Positions 25,218-33,501 of a DNA stretch of 64,000 bases are shown here, one piece after another. The stretch spans positions 186,001-250,000 of the forward strand of contig JAYRJU010000004.1 in the NCBI GenBank assembly GCA_041906145.1, written 5' to 3'. The first letter of the stretch is position 1, and each line of letters opens with the position of its first letter. The notes under the pieces were generated by a model. That model did not search any database, was not told the DNA's origin, and saw only the letters and a list, made by a program, of their open reading frames with translations. The position numbers and the translations under genes were made by a program. Origin of the DNA: SHVO01 sp041906145. Its GTDB lineage: Bacteria > Pseudomonadota > Alphaproteobacteria > Rhodospirillales > Rhodospirillaceae.

Positions 25218-26108
25218 ATGGACGGGCAGGGCGGAAAGACGCCGGTGATCGGAATTATCGGGGGCTCGGGTCTCTACGATATGGAGGCGCTCAGCAACAA
25301 GGAGTGGCGTAAGGTCACAACACCTTTCGGCGATCCATCGGACGAATTGCTGCACGGTGACATCGGCGGCACCCGGGTTGTCTTTCTTCCCCGCCACGGG
25401 CGCGGCCATAAGTACGCGCCGACGGACCTCAATTACCGCGCCAATATCTGCGCCCTGAAGATGGCGGGTGTGAGCGAAATTCTGTCGCTGTCGGCCTGCG
25501 GATCACTGCAGGCCAATTTGTCGCCGGGCACTTTTGTCATCGTCGACCAATTTATCGACCGCACATTCGCGCGCACAAAGTCGTTTTTCGAAAAAGGCCT
25601 CGTCGCGCACGTCTCGATGGCGCATCCGGTGTGCGGACGGCTGGGCGACCGTTTGGAGGCCGCCGCCAGAAGCATCGGAGTCCGCTACGCGCGCGGCGGC
25701 ACTTACCTTGCGATGGAAGGCCCGCAATTCTCGACCTTCGCGGAATCCACGCTGTATCGTACATGGAACTGCGACGTCATCGGCATGACCAACATGCCCG
25801 AAGCCAAACTCGCCCGTGAGGCCGAGCTTTGCTATGCCACGGTGGCCATGGTCACCGATTACGATTGCTGGCATGAGGGGCATGCGGCGGTCACGGTCGA
25901 GCAGGTCGTGCGCGTGCTGCTGGCGAACGCCGATAAAGCGCGGAATCTCGTAAAAGAAGTCACGCCCGCGCTTGGCGCTCATCACGGGCCGTGCGACCGC
26001 GGCTGCCACCGAGCCCTCGATTCCGCACTGATCACCGCGCCGGCAGCGCGGGATTCAGAACTGGTAAGAAAGTTGATGCCGATCGCCGGTCGCGTTCTCG
26101 CTCGCTAA
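25218..26108 (+). CDS. mtnP: S-methyl-5'-thioadenosine phosphorylase
   Basis: A 296-residue cytoplasmic enzyme that splits methylthioadenosine with phosphate into adenine and 5-methylthioribose-1-phosphate, the product used by MtnA. Motifs: IIGGSGLYD near the start (phosphate-binding), PRHGRGHKYAPTDLNYRAN, the substrate loop YLAMEGPQFSTFAES, and MTNMPEAKLAREAELCYA with TDYDCWHE. I took ATG 25218 over 25194 because it sits immediately before the conserved N-terminus. mtnA and a class II aldolase lie 1.85 kb downstream, separated by a convergent EAL gene. Its stop overlaps that gene's stop by four bases. Confidence 0.95.
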   Translation: MDGQGGKTPVIGIIGGSGLYDMEALSNKEWRKVTTPFGDPSDELLHGDIGGTRVVFLPRHGRGHKYAPTDLNYRANICALKMAGVSEILSLSACGSLQANLSPGTFVIVDQFIDRTFARTKSFFEKGLVAHVSMAHPVCGRLGDRLEAAARSIGVRYARGGTYLAMEGPQFSTFAESTLYRTWNCDVIGMTNMPEAKLAREAELCYATVAMVTDYDCWHEGHAAVTVEQVVRVLLANADKARNLVKEVTPALGAHHGPCDRGCHRALDSALITAPAARDSELVRKLMPIAGRVLAR

Positions 26109-27319
26109 ATATTCGGCGCCATACGGTCGTTCCACTTTTCGCACCACGCAAGCACGCCATCGACAGGCATTGGTTTTGCGATGAAGTACCCTTGGACAAC
26201 GTCAACCCCGAGACTGGAGAGCAGATCCCAATCCTCTTGCGTCTCCGCGCCTTCCGCCACGACCGATAGCCCGAGATTACGCCCAAGGGCCGCGCTCGAT
26301 TGAAGGATAGCCTTTGCCTTCTGATTCTGCCCCGCGCCATTGACAAAGGCGCGGTCGATCTTCAGTTCGGCGAACGGGACGCGGCGCAATTGCTCCATCG
26401 ATGAATAACCGGTGCCAAAATCATCGATCGAAAGGGCGAAGCCTTTCATGTGCAAGCGCGCGAGTATATCGAGAGTGTCGGCGGCATCCCGGAAGACGCC
26501 GGTCTCGGTGATTTCGAGCACGATCTGTTGTGCGTCAAGGCCGTGTTCCGCCGACTCCTTTGCAATCCGGTCCGGCATTCCAAGATCGATCAAAAGATGC
26601 GCCGAGATATTGATGCTGAGTTTTGTCGTGAGCCCGGCTTTGTTCCACGCCGCGCATTGCCGAAGGGCAAGGGACAAAACCCTATCCGTCAGCGGTTTAA
26701 TGAGACCGCTTGCCTCGGCGAGCGCCACGAACTGGCCGGGGGGAACAAGCCCGTGATCGGGATGTTGCCATCTCGCGAGGCACTCAAACCCCGCGATCGT
26801 GCGTGTACGGATGTCGATCTTGGGCTGGTAGTGCAGGGTAATCTGGTCGGCTCCCAGTCCGCCCTGGAGGTCGGCCGGGGTGAGCCCGAGGCTTGGCGGA
26901 GCGGCGCGCGCGGGGCGCACACTGTCGAGGCGCGAAAGCAATCCACGCACGGCTTCAATGCTGATCGGTTTTTCAATTGCGCCAAGGACGAGCAAACCGC
27001 GGGCACGGGCCATGTCGGCGGCGGTGCTCAGCAAAGCCGCGTTGGCGCCACTCACGAATACGAAGGCGGGCTTATGCTCAAATCCGGCGACATGACGGAC
27101 GACTTCAACGCCGTCCATGTCCGGCATCATAAGATCGCAGAAGACAAGACCAACGCGCGGGCTGGCCTGCCGGAGGTATTCAATCGCTTCCTTTCCGTCG
27201 GACGCATACGCGACATTCTCGATCCCGGCCGTCTGCAAGACCCGGCCGGTCATCGTTCTGGCAAAAGCTTTGTCATCGACGACAAGCACGCGGAGCCGGC
27301 GATCAATTTCCGCATTCAT
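26105..27319 (-). CDS. Receiver-EAL response regulator (c-di-GMP phosphodiesterase)
   Basis: About 404 residues from ATG 27319 (in-frame ATG 27340 and GTG 27346 are alternatives). An N-terminal CheY-like receiver has VVDD, phospho-acceptor FCDLMMPDMDG, a switch serine in FVSGAN and the lysine in IEKPIS. A C-terminal EAL domain follows: HYQPKIDIRT, ECLARW in place of EAL, the metal ligands in NISAHLL, LEITET and DDFGTGYSS, the catalytic-base lysine ELKIDRAFV, and VVAEGAET. The active-site set looks complete, so it should hydrolyse cyclic di-GMP. Its kinase is not nearby. Confidence 0.92.
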   Translation of the reverse strand: MNAEIDRRLRVLVVDDKAFARTMTGRVLQTAGIENVAYASDGKEAIEYLRQASPRVGLVFCDLMMPDMDGVEVVRHVAGFEHKPAFVFVSGANAALLSTAADMARARGLLVLGAIEKPISIEAVRGLLSRLDSVRPARAAPPSLGLTPADLQGGLGADQITLHYQPKIDIRTRTIAGFECLARWQHPDHGLVPPGQFVALAEASGLIKPLTDRVLSLALRQCAAWNKAGLTTKLSINISAHLLIDLGMPDRIAKESAEHGLDAQQIVLEITETGVFRDAADTLDILARLHMKGFALSIDDFGTGYSSMEQLRRVPFAELKIDRAFVNGAGQNQKAKAILQSSAALGRNLGLSVVAEGAETQEDWDLLSSLGVDVVQGYFIAKPMPVDGVLAWCEKWNDRMAPNI

Positions 27320-27958
27320 GGACAATTCTCGTTCAAACATTTGCACGCACTATCTCTAACCACGGAACTTATTGAGCCTTTCAAATCGCGCGGGGGCTAA
27401 TAGGACCGCCTTTGGCAGTCGGCGAACGTGGCCTCACATAAATCCATTTCGCATTTTTTTGTCCGAGGGTAATTGCTCCATATGAAACTCGTGGCGAGGC
27501 TTCACGCTGCGAAAATTCACAGCGGCATGAAAACCAGGGGGGCCAGCCAAGGCACAAAAAAGCGCTCGCCGTTGCCGGCATTTTGTTTTTTTTGGCCAGG
27601 GAACTGACGTGCAGGGAGGGGGGCCTGGATGCCGCTGTTCTTCGGCTCACCGCATGCCAAAACTGCTATCCCTAGCCGCCAGGGTGCCAAGGCCACGCCC
27701 GCAGTCCTCCATCACATACACACTTAAACGTAGGCTATCTTCCAATAGTTCTCGTAATGGTGATTAATTTTATAAAGCATATGGTTAATAGTCGCAATTA
27801 TTAACCCTTAAATTTTACGGAGCGGTATAGAGGCGAACCTTTAAAGATCGGCCAGTCGGTCAATCGTCACCCGCGAGTTGGATTTTTCGCGGCATCGTAG
27901 TTTTTCTCGAAATGAGCACCGCCTCACTTATGATGCGGCGCGCAAAAGGAGGCGCTGG
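27320..27958. other. Long intergenic region upstream of mtnA
   Basis: About 640 bases between the EAL gene start and mtnA without a convincing protein gene. The middle is GC-rich with a G run near 27615-27630; bases 27715-27835 are markedly AT-rich and contain an inverted repeat. It should carry the divergent promoters of the EAL gene and of mtnA. An 89-codon frame on the minus strand here lacks a ribosome-binding site and conserved character. mtnA itself begins at ATG 27959 after AAGGAGG. Confidence 0.55.
27783..27806. promoter_or_regulatory. Inverted repeat of GGTTAATA, CtrA-half-site-like
   Basis: GGTTAATA at 27783-27790 and TATTAACC at 27799-27806 face each other across eight bases in the AT-rich stretch upstream of mtnA. 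Read on the minus strand, the left arm with its flank gives TTAACCAT, which matches the half-site known for the alphaproteobacterial cell-cycle regulator CtrA. Binding is not shown by sequence alone. Confidence 0.4.
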
Positions 27959-29056
27959 ATGCGGATCGCTGGGCGGCATTTTCGGACGATCTGGCGCGCC
28001 GAAAACGGCGACCTCTTGGTGATCGATCAGACCCGCCTTCCTTTTGAGTTTGAGACCGTGCGCCTTGCGAGCCTGGAGGATGCCGCGCAAGCCATCCGCA
28101 ATATGACGGTGCGCGGCGCACCCTTGATTGGCGCTACGGCGGCGTACGGCATCGCCCTCGCGATGCGGCGCGATCCCAGTGATGCTCACCTGACGCGGGC
28201 AACCGAGCTTCTTCGCGGAACCCGTCCGACAGCGGTGAACCTTGCCTGGGCATTGGACCAAATGGCCGCCGCGCTAACGTGCCCACCGGGTGCGCGAGCT
28301 GGACGTGCTTTTATACGCGCCGCGGAAATCTGCGATCAGGACGTCGCGCTCTGCGAAGCCATCGGCGCACATGGCCTGTCCGTCCTTGAAAAACGGTTTC
28401 AAGAGAAGGGCCGAAAGGGACCCCTCAACGTCCTTACGCATTGTAACGCCGGCTGGCTCGCCTGCGTTGATTGGGGAACGGCGCTGGCGCCCATCTATAA
28501 AGCCCATGACGCCGGCCTGCCGGTGCACGTTTGGGTCGATGAAACACGCCCCAGAAATCAGGGGGGCTCGTTGACGGCATATGAACTGGGCGCCCACGGC
28601 GTTCCGCATACCATCATCGCGGACAATGCGGGCGGACATCTGATGCAGCGCGGCCAAGTCGATCTGGTTATCGTCGGAACCGATCGCACGACATCGAATG
28701 GCGACGTTTGCAATAAGATCGGGACCTACCTTAAAGCCTTGGCGGCCTTCGACAACAAAGTCCCGTTCTATGTCGCCTTGCCGTCCACGACAATCGACTG
28801 GACGCTCGCGCAAGGTGCCGACATTCCGATTGAAGAGCGTGACGCGCGGGAGTTGTCGCATGTCACGGGCCGTACAGCCGCCGGTGCTTTCGAGACCGTC
28901 GCTGTTTATCCGCCGTCTAGCGCGGCGCTTAACGTCGGCTTTGATGTAACCCCGGCGCGTTATGTGACGGGCCTCATCACTGAGCGCGGGATATGCCCGG
29001 CGAGCCGCGACGGTCTTCTTACGCTTTTTCCTGAACAAGCACTTGTTGCCGCCTAA
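27959..29056 (+). CDS. mtnA: S-methyl-5-thioribose-1-phosphate isomerase
   Basis: A 365-residue cytoplasmic isomerase of the eIF-2B-like family converting 5-methylthioribose-1-phosphate to methylthioribulose-1-phosphate. Family landmarks: NMTVRGAPLIGATAAYG, THCNAGWLAC with the catalytic cysteine region, VWVDETRPRNQG with the aspartate/glutamate region, VGTDRTTSNGDVCNKIGTY, and PSTTIDW near the end. ATG 27959 has AAGGAGG six to seven bases upstream; an upstream in-frame ATG at 27878 has no such site. The aldolase gene begins on the next base after the stop, so the two are translated together. Confidence 0.95.
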   Translation: MRIAGRHFRTIWRAENGDLLVIDQTRLPFEFETVRLASLEDAAQAIRNMTVRGAPLIGATAAYGIALAMRRDPSDAHLTRATELLRGTRPTAVNLAWALDQMAAALTCPPGARAGRAFIRAAEICDQDVALCEAIGAHGLSVLEKRFQEKGRKGPLNVLTHCNAGWLACVDWGTALAPIYKAHDAGLPVHVWVDETRPRNQGGSLTAYELGAHGVPHTIIADNAGGHLMQRGQVDLVIVGTDRTTSNGDVCNKIGTYLKALAAFDNKVPFYVALPSTTIDWTLAQGADIPIEERDARELSHVTGRTAAGAFETVAVYPPSSAALNVGFDVTPARYVTGLITERGICPASRDGLLTLFPEQALVAA

Positions 29057-29758
29057 ATGGACACGCTCACACATACAAATAATGACGCCCGCTTGAAGGC
29101 CGATGTGATCGTGACCTGCTGCGCGCTATCGCAGCGGGGATTGACGCACGGCACCTCAGGAAATGTCAGCGTTCGGCGTGATGGCGAGACATTTTTCATC
29201 AGCCCAACCGGCGTTCCTTACGAGCAGTTGAACGATATTCCGCTGATGGACTTCACGGGCCGTTGGTACGGCAATCGCCGCCCATCGAGCGAATGGCGCT
29301 TTCACCGCGATATCTTGAAAGCGCGCCCAGATGTAAATGCGATTGTTCATACACATTCCAAACACGCTGTGGCCCTTGCCTGTACGGGTCAAGGTATTCC
29401 GGCGTTTCATTATATGGTTGCGATCGCCGGCGGCGCTGACATCCGCTGCGCGCCCTATGCGACGTTCGGTTCGCAAGCTTTGTCAGACCATGCGGTTGCC
29501 GCGCTCGAAGACCGCAAGGCTTGTCTCCTCGCCAATCACGGGGTCATTGCGACGGGCTCCGATCTTGCCGGCGCTTTACGCCTCGCCGGTGAAGTTGAGA
29601 ATCTCGCGGCCCAATACTGCGCGGCGTTAGCCGCAGGTAAACCGGACATCTTGAGTGAAGCGGAGATGACCCGCGTCATTGCCCTGTTCCGCAGCTACGG
29701 CAAACAGGATAGTACGCACGATCCCGATCTGGTCTTTGCGGGCGCTGAGCGGCCTTAA
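29057..29758 (+). CDS. Class II aldolase, likely acting on methylthioribulose-1-phosphate
   Basis: A 233-residue zinc-dependent class II aldolase/adducin-fold protein. Motifs: THGTSGNVSVR, SPTGVPYEQL, SSEWRFHRDI with the catalytic glutamate, the zinc ligands HTHS and NHGVIA. The gene abuts mtnA with no gap. It resembles FucA/Ald2-type aldolases, which in the methylthioadenosine 'DHAP shunt' cleave methylthioribulose-1-phosphate to DHAP and a methylthio-aldehyde. The dehydratase MtnB of the Met-salvage pathway has the same fold and is the main alternative. No mtnC, mtnD or mtnK is seen here, which favours the aldolase role. Confidence 0.82.
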   Translation: MDTLTHTNNDARLKADVIVTCCALSQRGLTHGTSGNVSVRRDGETFFISPTGVPYEQLNDIPLMDFTGRWYGNRRPSSEWRFHRDILKARPDVNAIVHTHSKHAVALACTGQGIPAFHYMVAIAGGADIRCAPYATFGSQALSDHAVAALEDRKACLLANHGVIATGSDLAGALRLAGEVENLAAQYCAALAAGKPDILSEAEMTRVIALFRSYGKQDSTHDPDLVFAGAERP

Positions 29759-30525
29759 GCGGGCGTTCGCGCGCTTTCGTGCCAATGGCGCAGCAATCGG
29801 CGCGAGAAGGCGTCGAGCGCCAGATAGAGCACAAGCCCGGTCGCGCTCAAAAGGAAGAAGCAGGCCAAGGCGACCGCCAGCTCCAGGCGGTAACTTGCTT
29901 CCACCAGACGCGACGCAAGACCGGAGCGGGTTCCCGAGGTCCCCGCAACCATTTCGGCAACCACGGTACCGATGAGCGCAAGCCCCCCCGCGATACGCAG
30001 GCCGCCCAAAAAATAGGGAAGCGCGCTCGGGATCATCAGGCGGCGCACCGTTTGCGCGCGCGTTGCGCCATAGAGCCGAAAGAGGTCCTTCAGGTTGGCA
30101 TCCACGCTTTTCAATCCCAAAAGCGTATTGGATATAATGGGGAAAATCGCCGCCATCCACGCAAGGATGAGCAACACCACGAACACATTCTCCACCCATA
30201 TGATCACGAACGGCGCGATTGTCACGATGGGCGTGACCTGCAGGAACACCGCATAGGGAAAGACGATGCGCTCGGCTAACTCTGACTGCGCAAGCAATAT
30301 GGCGATTACCCCGCCTGAAATCGCGGCAAGCGCGAGCGCGGCGAGGGTGACTTCCAGCGTGACTGCGAGCGATGAGGAAAGCTCGCCGAGATTGGCCCAA
30401 AGCGCGCCGATGATCGCCGCGGGACCTGGAAGAATATAGGCAGGCACGTCGCCCAGGCGGACGCCGAGCTCCCAGCCGCCCATAAGTAAAAAAGCGAAGA
30501 CGAGGGGGGCGAGCGCGCGTTTCAT
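29755..30525 (-). CDS. ABC importer permease (NMT1/THI5-type system)
   Basis: A 256-residue inner-membrane permease from ATG 30525, whose ATGA overlaps the ATPase stop. About six membrane spans and the EAA loop LYGATRAQTVRRLMIPSALP, which contacts the ATPase. It belongs to the nitrate/taurine/pyrimidine-precursor class of BPD permeases. It is the last gene of the four-gene minus-strand unit; its stop overlaps the convergent aldolase stop by four bases. Confidence 0.92.
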   Translation of the reverse strand: MKRALAPLVFAFLLMGGWELGVRLGDVPAYILPGPAAIIGALWANLGELSSSLAVTLEVTLAALALAAISGGVIAILLAQSELAERIVFPYAVFLQVTPIVTIAPFVIIWVENVFVVLLILAWMAAIFPIISNTLLGLKSVDANLKDLFRLYGATRAQTVRRLMIPSALPYFLGGLRIAGGLALIGTVVAEMVAGTSGTRSGLASRLVEASYRLELAVALACFFLLSATGLVLYLALDAFSRRLLRHWHESARTPA

Positions 30526-31265
30526 GCGGCCTGCACCGCCGTCGCGGCGCGGAGGAGCGCGCTGATCTTCGTACATTGATCGGCGAAGGCATGACTGCCG
30601 CGTACCGCTTCGTCGCGGCGCTCAGGCAGTTCTATCGCAACATCGGCGATCACGCGGCCAGGCCGCGGCGACATGACGATAACGCGCTGCGATAGGAATA
30701 CCGCTTCGCGGATAGAATGCGTCACGAAGACGACCGTCCACTTGTTCTGCTGCCACAGAGCCAGCAGATCGTCGTTCAACCCAAACCGGGTGAACTCATC
30801 GAGCGCGGCGAATGGCTCGTCCATCAGCAGCAATTGGGGGCTGGTGACAATCGCACGGGCGATAGAGGCTCGCATTTGCATACCGCCCGATAACTCGCGC
30901 GGATAGGCCTGCGCAAAGCCGTCCAGCCCCACGCGCTTCAATGTTTCCGGCACATGAGCATTGGACCTGTCCTTCAACGTCAGCGGCAGCGCCACATTCG
31001 CGTGCACATTCGCCCAAGGCATGAGAGTCGGGTCCTGAAAGACGAAACCGGTTTCGGAGATATCGGTCCCACGCGCGACCGCACCATGACTTGGTGCGAG
31101 TAATCCCGCCATGAGGCGAAGCAGCGTCGACTTCCCGCACCCGGACGGCCCGACCAGACTTACAAAGCTACCGCGCGCGATGTCGAAGCTTGTCGGCGCG
31201 AGCGCGGTGGTGCCGGTGGGATAGGTCTTCGCGGCTCCGGTCAGCCGAAGCGCGGGTTCCGTCAA
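30522..31265 (-). CDS. ABC importer ATPase (NMT1/THI5-type system)
   Basis: A 247-residue nucleotide-binding subunit with Walker A GPSGCGKSTLL, Q-loop VFQDPTLM, signature LSGGMQMRA, Walker B LLLMDEP and the switch histidine in FVTHSIREA. This matches the TauB/SsuB/ThiZ group, which powers uptake of sulfonates, nitrate or thiamine precursors. Its start overlaps the substrate-binding protein stop by four bases (ATGA), and its stop overlaps the permease start likewise, so all three subunits are translationally coupled. Confidence 0.94.
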   Translation of the reverse strand: MTEPALRLTGAAKTYPTGTTALAPTSFDIARGSFVSLVGPSGCGKSTLLRLMAGLLAPSHGAVARGTDISETGFVFQDPTLMPWANVHANVALPLTLKDRSNAHVPETLKRVGLDGFAQAYPRELSGGMQMRASIARAIVTSPQLLLMDEPFAALDEFTRFGLNDDLLALWQQNKWTVVFVTHSIREAVFLSQRVIVMSPRPGRVIADVAIELPERRDEAVRGSHAFADQCTKISALLRAATAVQAA

Positions 31266-32248
31266 GGGCGCGTGCCCTTTTCTATGAACGCGGTCGTGAA
31301 TGCCTTTTTGTAGTCCATCTGTTTGGGGTACAGGCCATCGGCCGCCATTACGTCGAAAAACGCCTTCCAGCGCGCATCGGTCATTACGCCCACGCCCTTT
31401 GCCTCGGCATCACCGCCGGTGATCATCGCGTGCTCGATGAGTTTGCTGCGTCCGAAGGCCAGCAACGCGTCGCTCATGTCGGGATTGTCTCGCTTGATCA
31501 GCGCATTCGCCGGTGCCGGATCGCCGGTCAGATAGCTCACCCAACCCGCGATACTGGCTTCGACGAACCGGCGCACCAGATCGGGCTGTTCGGCCACACG
31601 CTTGTTCGACGTCATGATGACCGAGGAATAGCTCGCATATCCCGCATCGGCGAGCAGCATGACCACCGGCTTTTGTCCGGCGCGTTCGATCTGGAAAGGC
31701 TCGCTGGACAAAAGCCCCTGTTGGATCGCCGCGGGATTTGAGAGGAACGGAGTCAGATTGAAGGTGTAAGGGGCTACCTGCTCGTCGGTATAGCCGAACT
31801 TGGTTTTGAGAAAGCGCCAGAATCCAATCCGCGTGTCCGGCGATATCATGATCTTCGCGCCCTTGAGCTGGGCGAGCGTGTCGTGTCCCGCGCCCGCATG
31901 CGCGATCAGAACCGCCGGGTCTTTCTGGAATATGGCCGCGACCGCGATCACAGGAACATTCTGCGCTACGAAATTCAGCGGAATGAACGAATTCGGCACC
32001 GCGGAAAAATCGAGCCGGCCGGCCGCGAGCAGTTGGGAATGATTGATCTGCGGTCCGCCCTGGCGGATATCGACCTCAAGTCCGGCCTTCGCATACAGGC
32101 CCGTCGCGACAGCTTGATAATAGCCGCCATGCTCGGCCTGCGCGCGCCAGTCCGTGCCGAGCGAGACCTTGTCGGCCGCGAAGACCGCGAACGAAGCAAG
32201 CGCGGCGGCGAGACCGGCGGCGACGCCGCAAAGGCCGCGCAGGGACAT
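31262..32248 (-). CDS. ABC importer substrate-binding protein, NMT1/THI5-like
   Basis: A 328-residue periplasmic binding protein with a signal peptide ending AVFAAD. The mature start SLGTDWRAQAEHGGYYQAVA and GLEVDIRQGG are typical of NMT1/THI5-like proteins that capture thiamine-pyrimidine precursors, sulfonates or similar small molecules. AAGRLDFSAVPNSFIP fits the ligand-binding cleft of this group. The ligand is unknown. Its ATG shares a base with the TGA of the cyclase gene (TGATG), so the two are coupled. Confidence 0.9.
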   Translation of the reverse strand: MSLRGLCGVAAGLAAALASFAVFAADKVSLGTDWRAQAEHGGYYQAVATGLYAKAGLEVDIRQGGPQINHSQLLAAGRLDFSAVPNSFIPLNFVAQNVPVIAVAAIFQKDPAVLIAHAGAGHDTLAQLKGAKIMISPDTRIGFWRFLKTKFGYTDEQVAPYTFNLTPFLSNPAAIQQGLLSSEPFQIERAGQKPVVMLLADAGYASYSSVIMTSNKRVAEQPDLVRRFVEASIAGWVSYLTGDPAPANALIKRDNPDMSDALLAFGRSKLIEHAMITGGDAEAKGVGVMTDARWKAFFDVMAADGLYPKQMDYKKAFTTAFIEKGTRP

Positions 32249-33363
32249 CAGATTTTGAACACGCCGCCGGGCGCCGCGCCGGCCGCGGGGGCCGCTTGCG
32301 CGCCGGGCTTGGCGACTTTCGCCGATTGCTGTTCTTCGATCGCGAAGACTTTGAAAAGCTCGGGCGGCTTGGCGATATTTTTCATAGGACGCACGCCGAT
32401 CGACATGAAGTGCGCCGGAACCTTATTGCGCGCGGCGTTCGCCACGACGTCCGACACCGTCACGCCGTCAGGGTCGCACTGCGGTTCGATACGGGCGGCG
32501 ATATTCACCCCTTCACCGAACACGTCGGTACCGGTGTGGATCACTTCGCCCATATGAACACCGATACGGATGTGGAACTGGTCGTTGGCGGGCTTTCCCT
32601 TATTGTAGTCGGCGATGCCCTTTTGGCAATCAAGGGCGCATTGCACGGCATTTTCAGCCGACCGGAAGCGCACCATGAACGCGTCGCCGATGGTCTTGAT
32701 CACTGTCCCGCGGTTGCGCACGATCTGATTGCGCATGATTTCGTTGTGAATGCTCAGCTTCTTGACCATGGCCGCTTCATCGGCGCCCATCTGCTTCGAA
32801 TAACCGACGATGTCGGTGAACATGATCGCGGTCATTTGGCGCTTCGGATTTTTAGCCGAGCCTTCCTCCATCGCGTCGAGCTCTTTGTCGCTCTTGCCGA
32901 GTTTGTTGACCAACCGCAGAGGATTGAGCGGCGCGAGCAGGCGGCCAAGGCCCATCGTGACCAGCGCGGTGATGAAGGACTGAGCGACGCGGGAAACACC
33001 CCACACGCCGATACCAACGAACATCGCGGCGAAAATCAGGCTCTTGGCCGTGACTTGCCAGCCCGGCGGCGTGAAGTCTGTTACGAAGCTCGAGGCGCGG
33101 TAGAGCGAGAAGGTCTGAATTGTGGTATAGATATAAATGGCAAGGCAGCCGAGCGACTTGATCGGGTTCTCGGTATAAAGGCGCAGGATCACGAGCCCGG
33201 AGATCACCGCCGCGTAGATCAGGGTCAGGATTGGAGAATGGAGCTGAATTTCGATCGCGCCGGCGAACATGTTCACGAACCATTCCGTGAAAAAGCCGGT
33301 CTCCTGCGCCGCTGCACCGGTTTTGGCGAGTTCGTTTGTGTACGTGAAAGCTTCTTCGGCCAT
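32248..33363 (-). CDS. Membrane class III adenylate/guanylate cyclase
   Basis: A 371-residue protein from ATG 33363; TTG 33372 is an alternative. The N-terminal half has about three to four hydrophobic segments (for example SPILTLIYAAVISGLVIL), then a class III cyclase domain: metal site FTDIVGYS, IKTIGDAFMVRF, and EGVNIAARIE. The second aspartate, in GDAF, is the other metal ligand. The C-terminus is an alanine/proline-rich tail. It should make cAMP or cGMP at the inner membrane. It is the first gene of the unit with the ABC importer, with a TGATG junction. Confidence 0.92.
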   Translation of the reverse strand: MAEEAFTYTNELAKTGAAAQETGFFTEWFVNMFAGAIEIQLHSPILTLIYAAVISGLVILRLYTENPIKSLGCLAIYIYTTIQTFSLYRASSFVTDFTPPGWQVTAKSLIFAAMFVGIGVWGVSRVAQSFITALVTMGLGRLLAPLNPLRLVNKLGKSDKELDAMEEGSAKNPKRQMTAIMFTDIVGYSKQMGADEAAMVKKLSIHNEIMRNQIVRNRGTVIKTIGDAFMVRFRSAENAVQCALDCQKGIADYNKGKPANDQFHIRIGVHMGEVIHTGTDVFGEGVNIAARIEPQCDPDGVTVSDVVANAARNKVPAHFMSIGVRPMKNIAKPPELFKVFAIEEQQSAKVAKPGAQAAPAAGAAPGGVFKI

Positions 33364-33501
33364 AGTGCTCAACCCCTCTTATCCGGCCCACCCCGGAAGC
33401 GGCGGAAAGTCTAACGGAATGAGCAATCTATTTCCACTGTTGCGGGCGTCTTGCCGAAGAGCATTTCTCCCCATATGACGAGGGTTTAGGTGGTAGATTT
33501 G

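Noticed and set aside
27800..27958. SAM-type riboswitch upstream of mtnA
   Set aside because: Conserved core elements are not visible.
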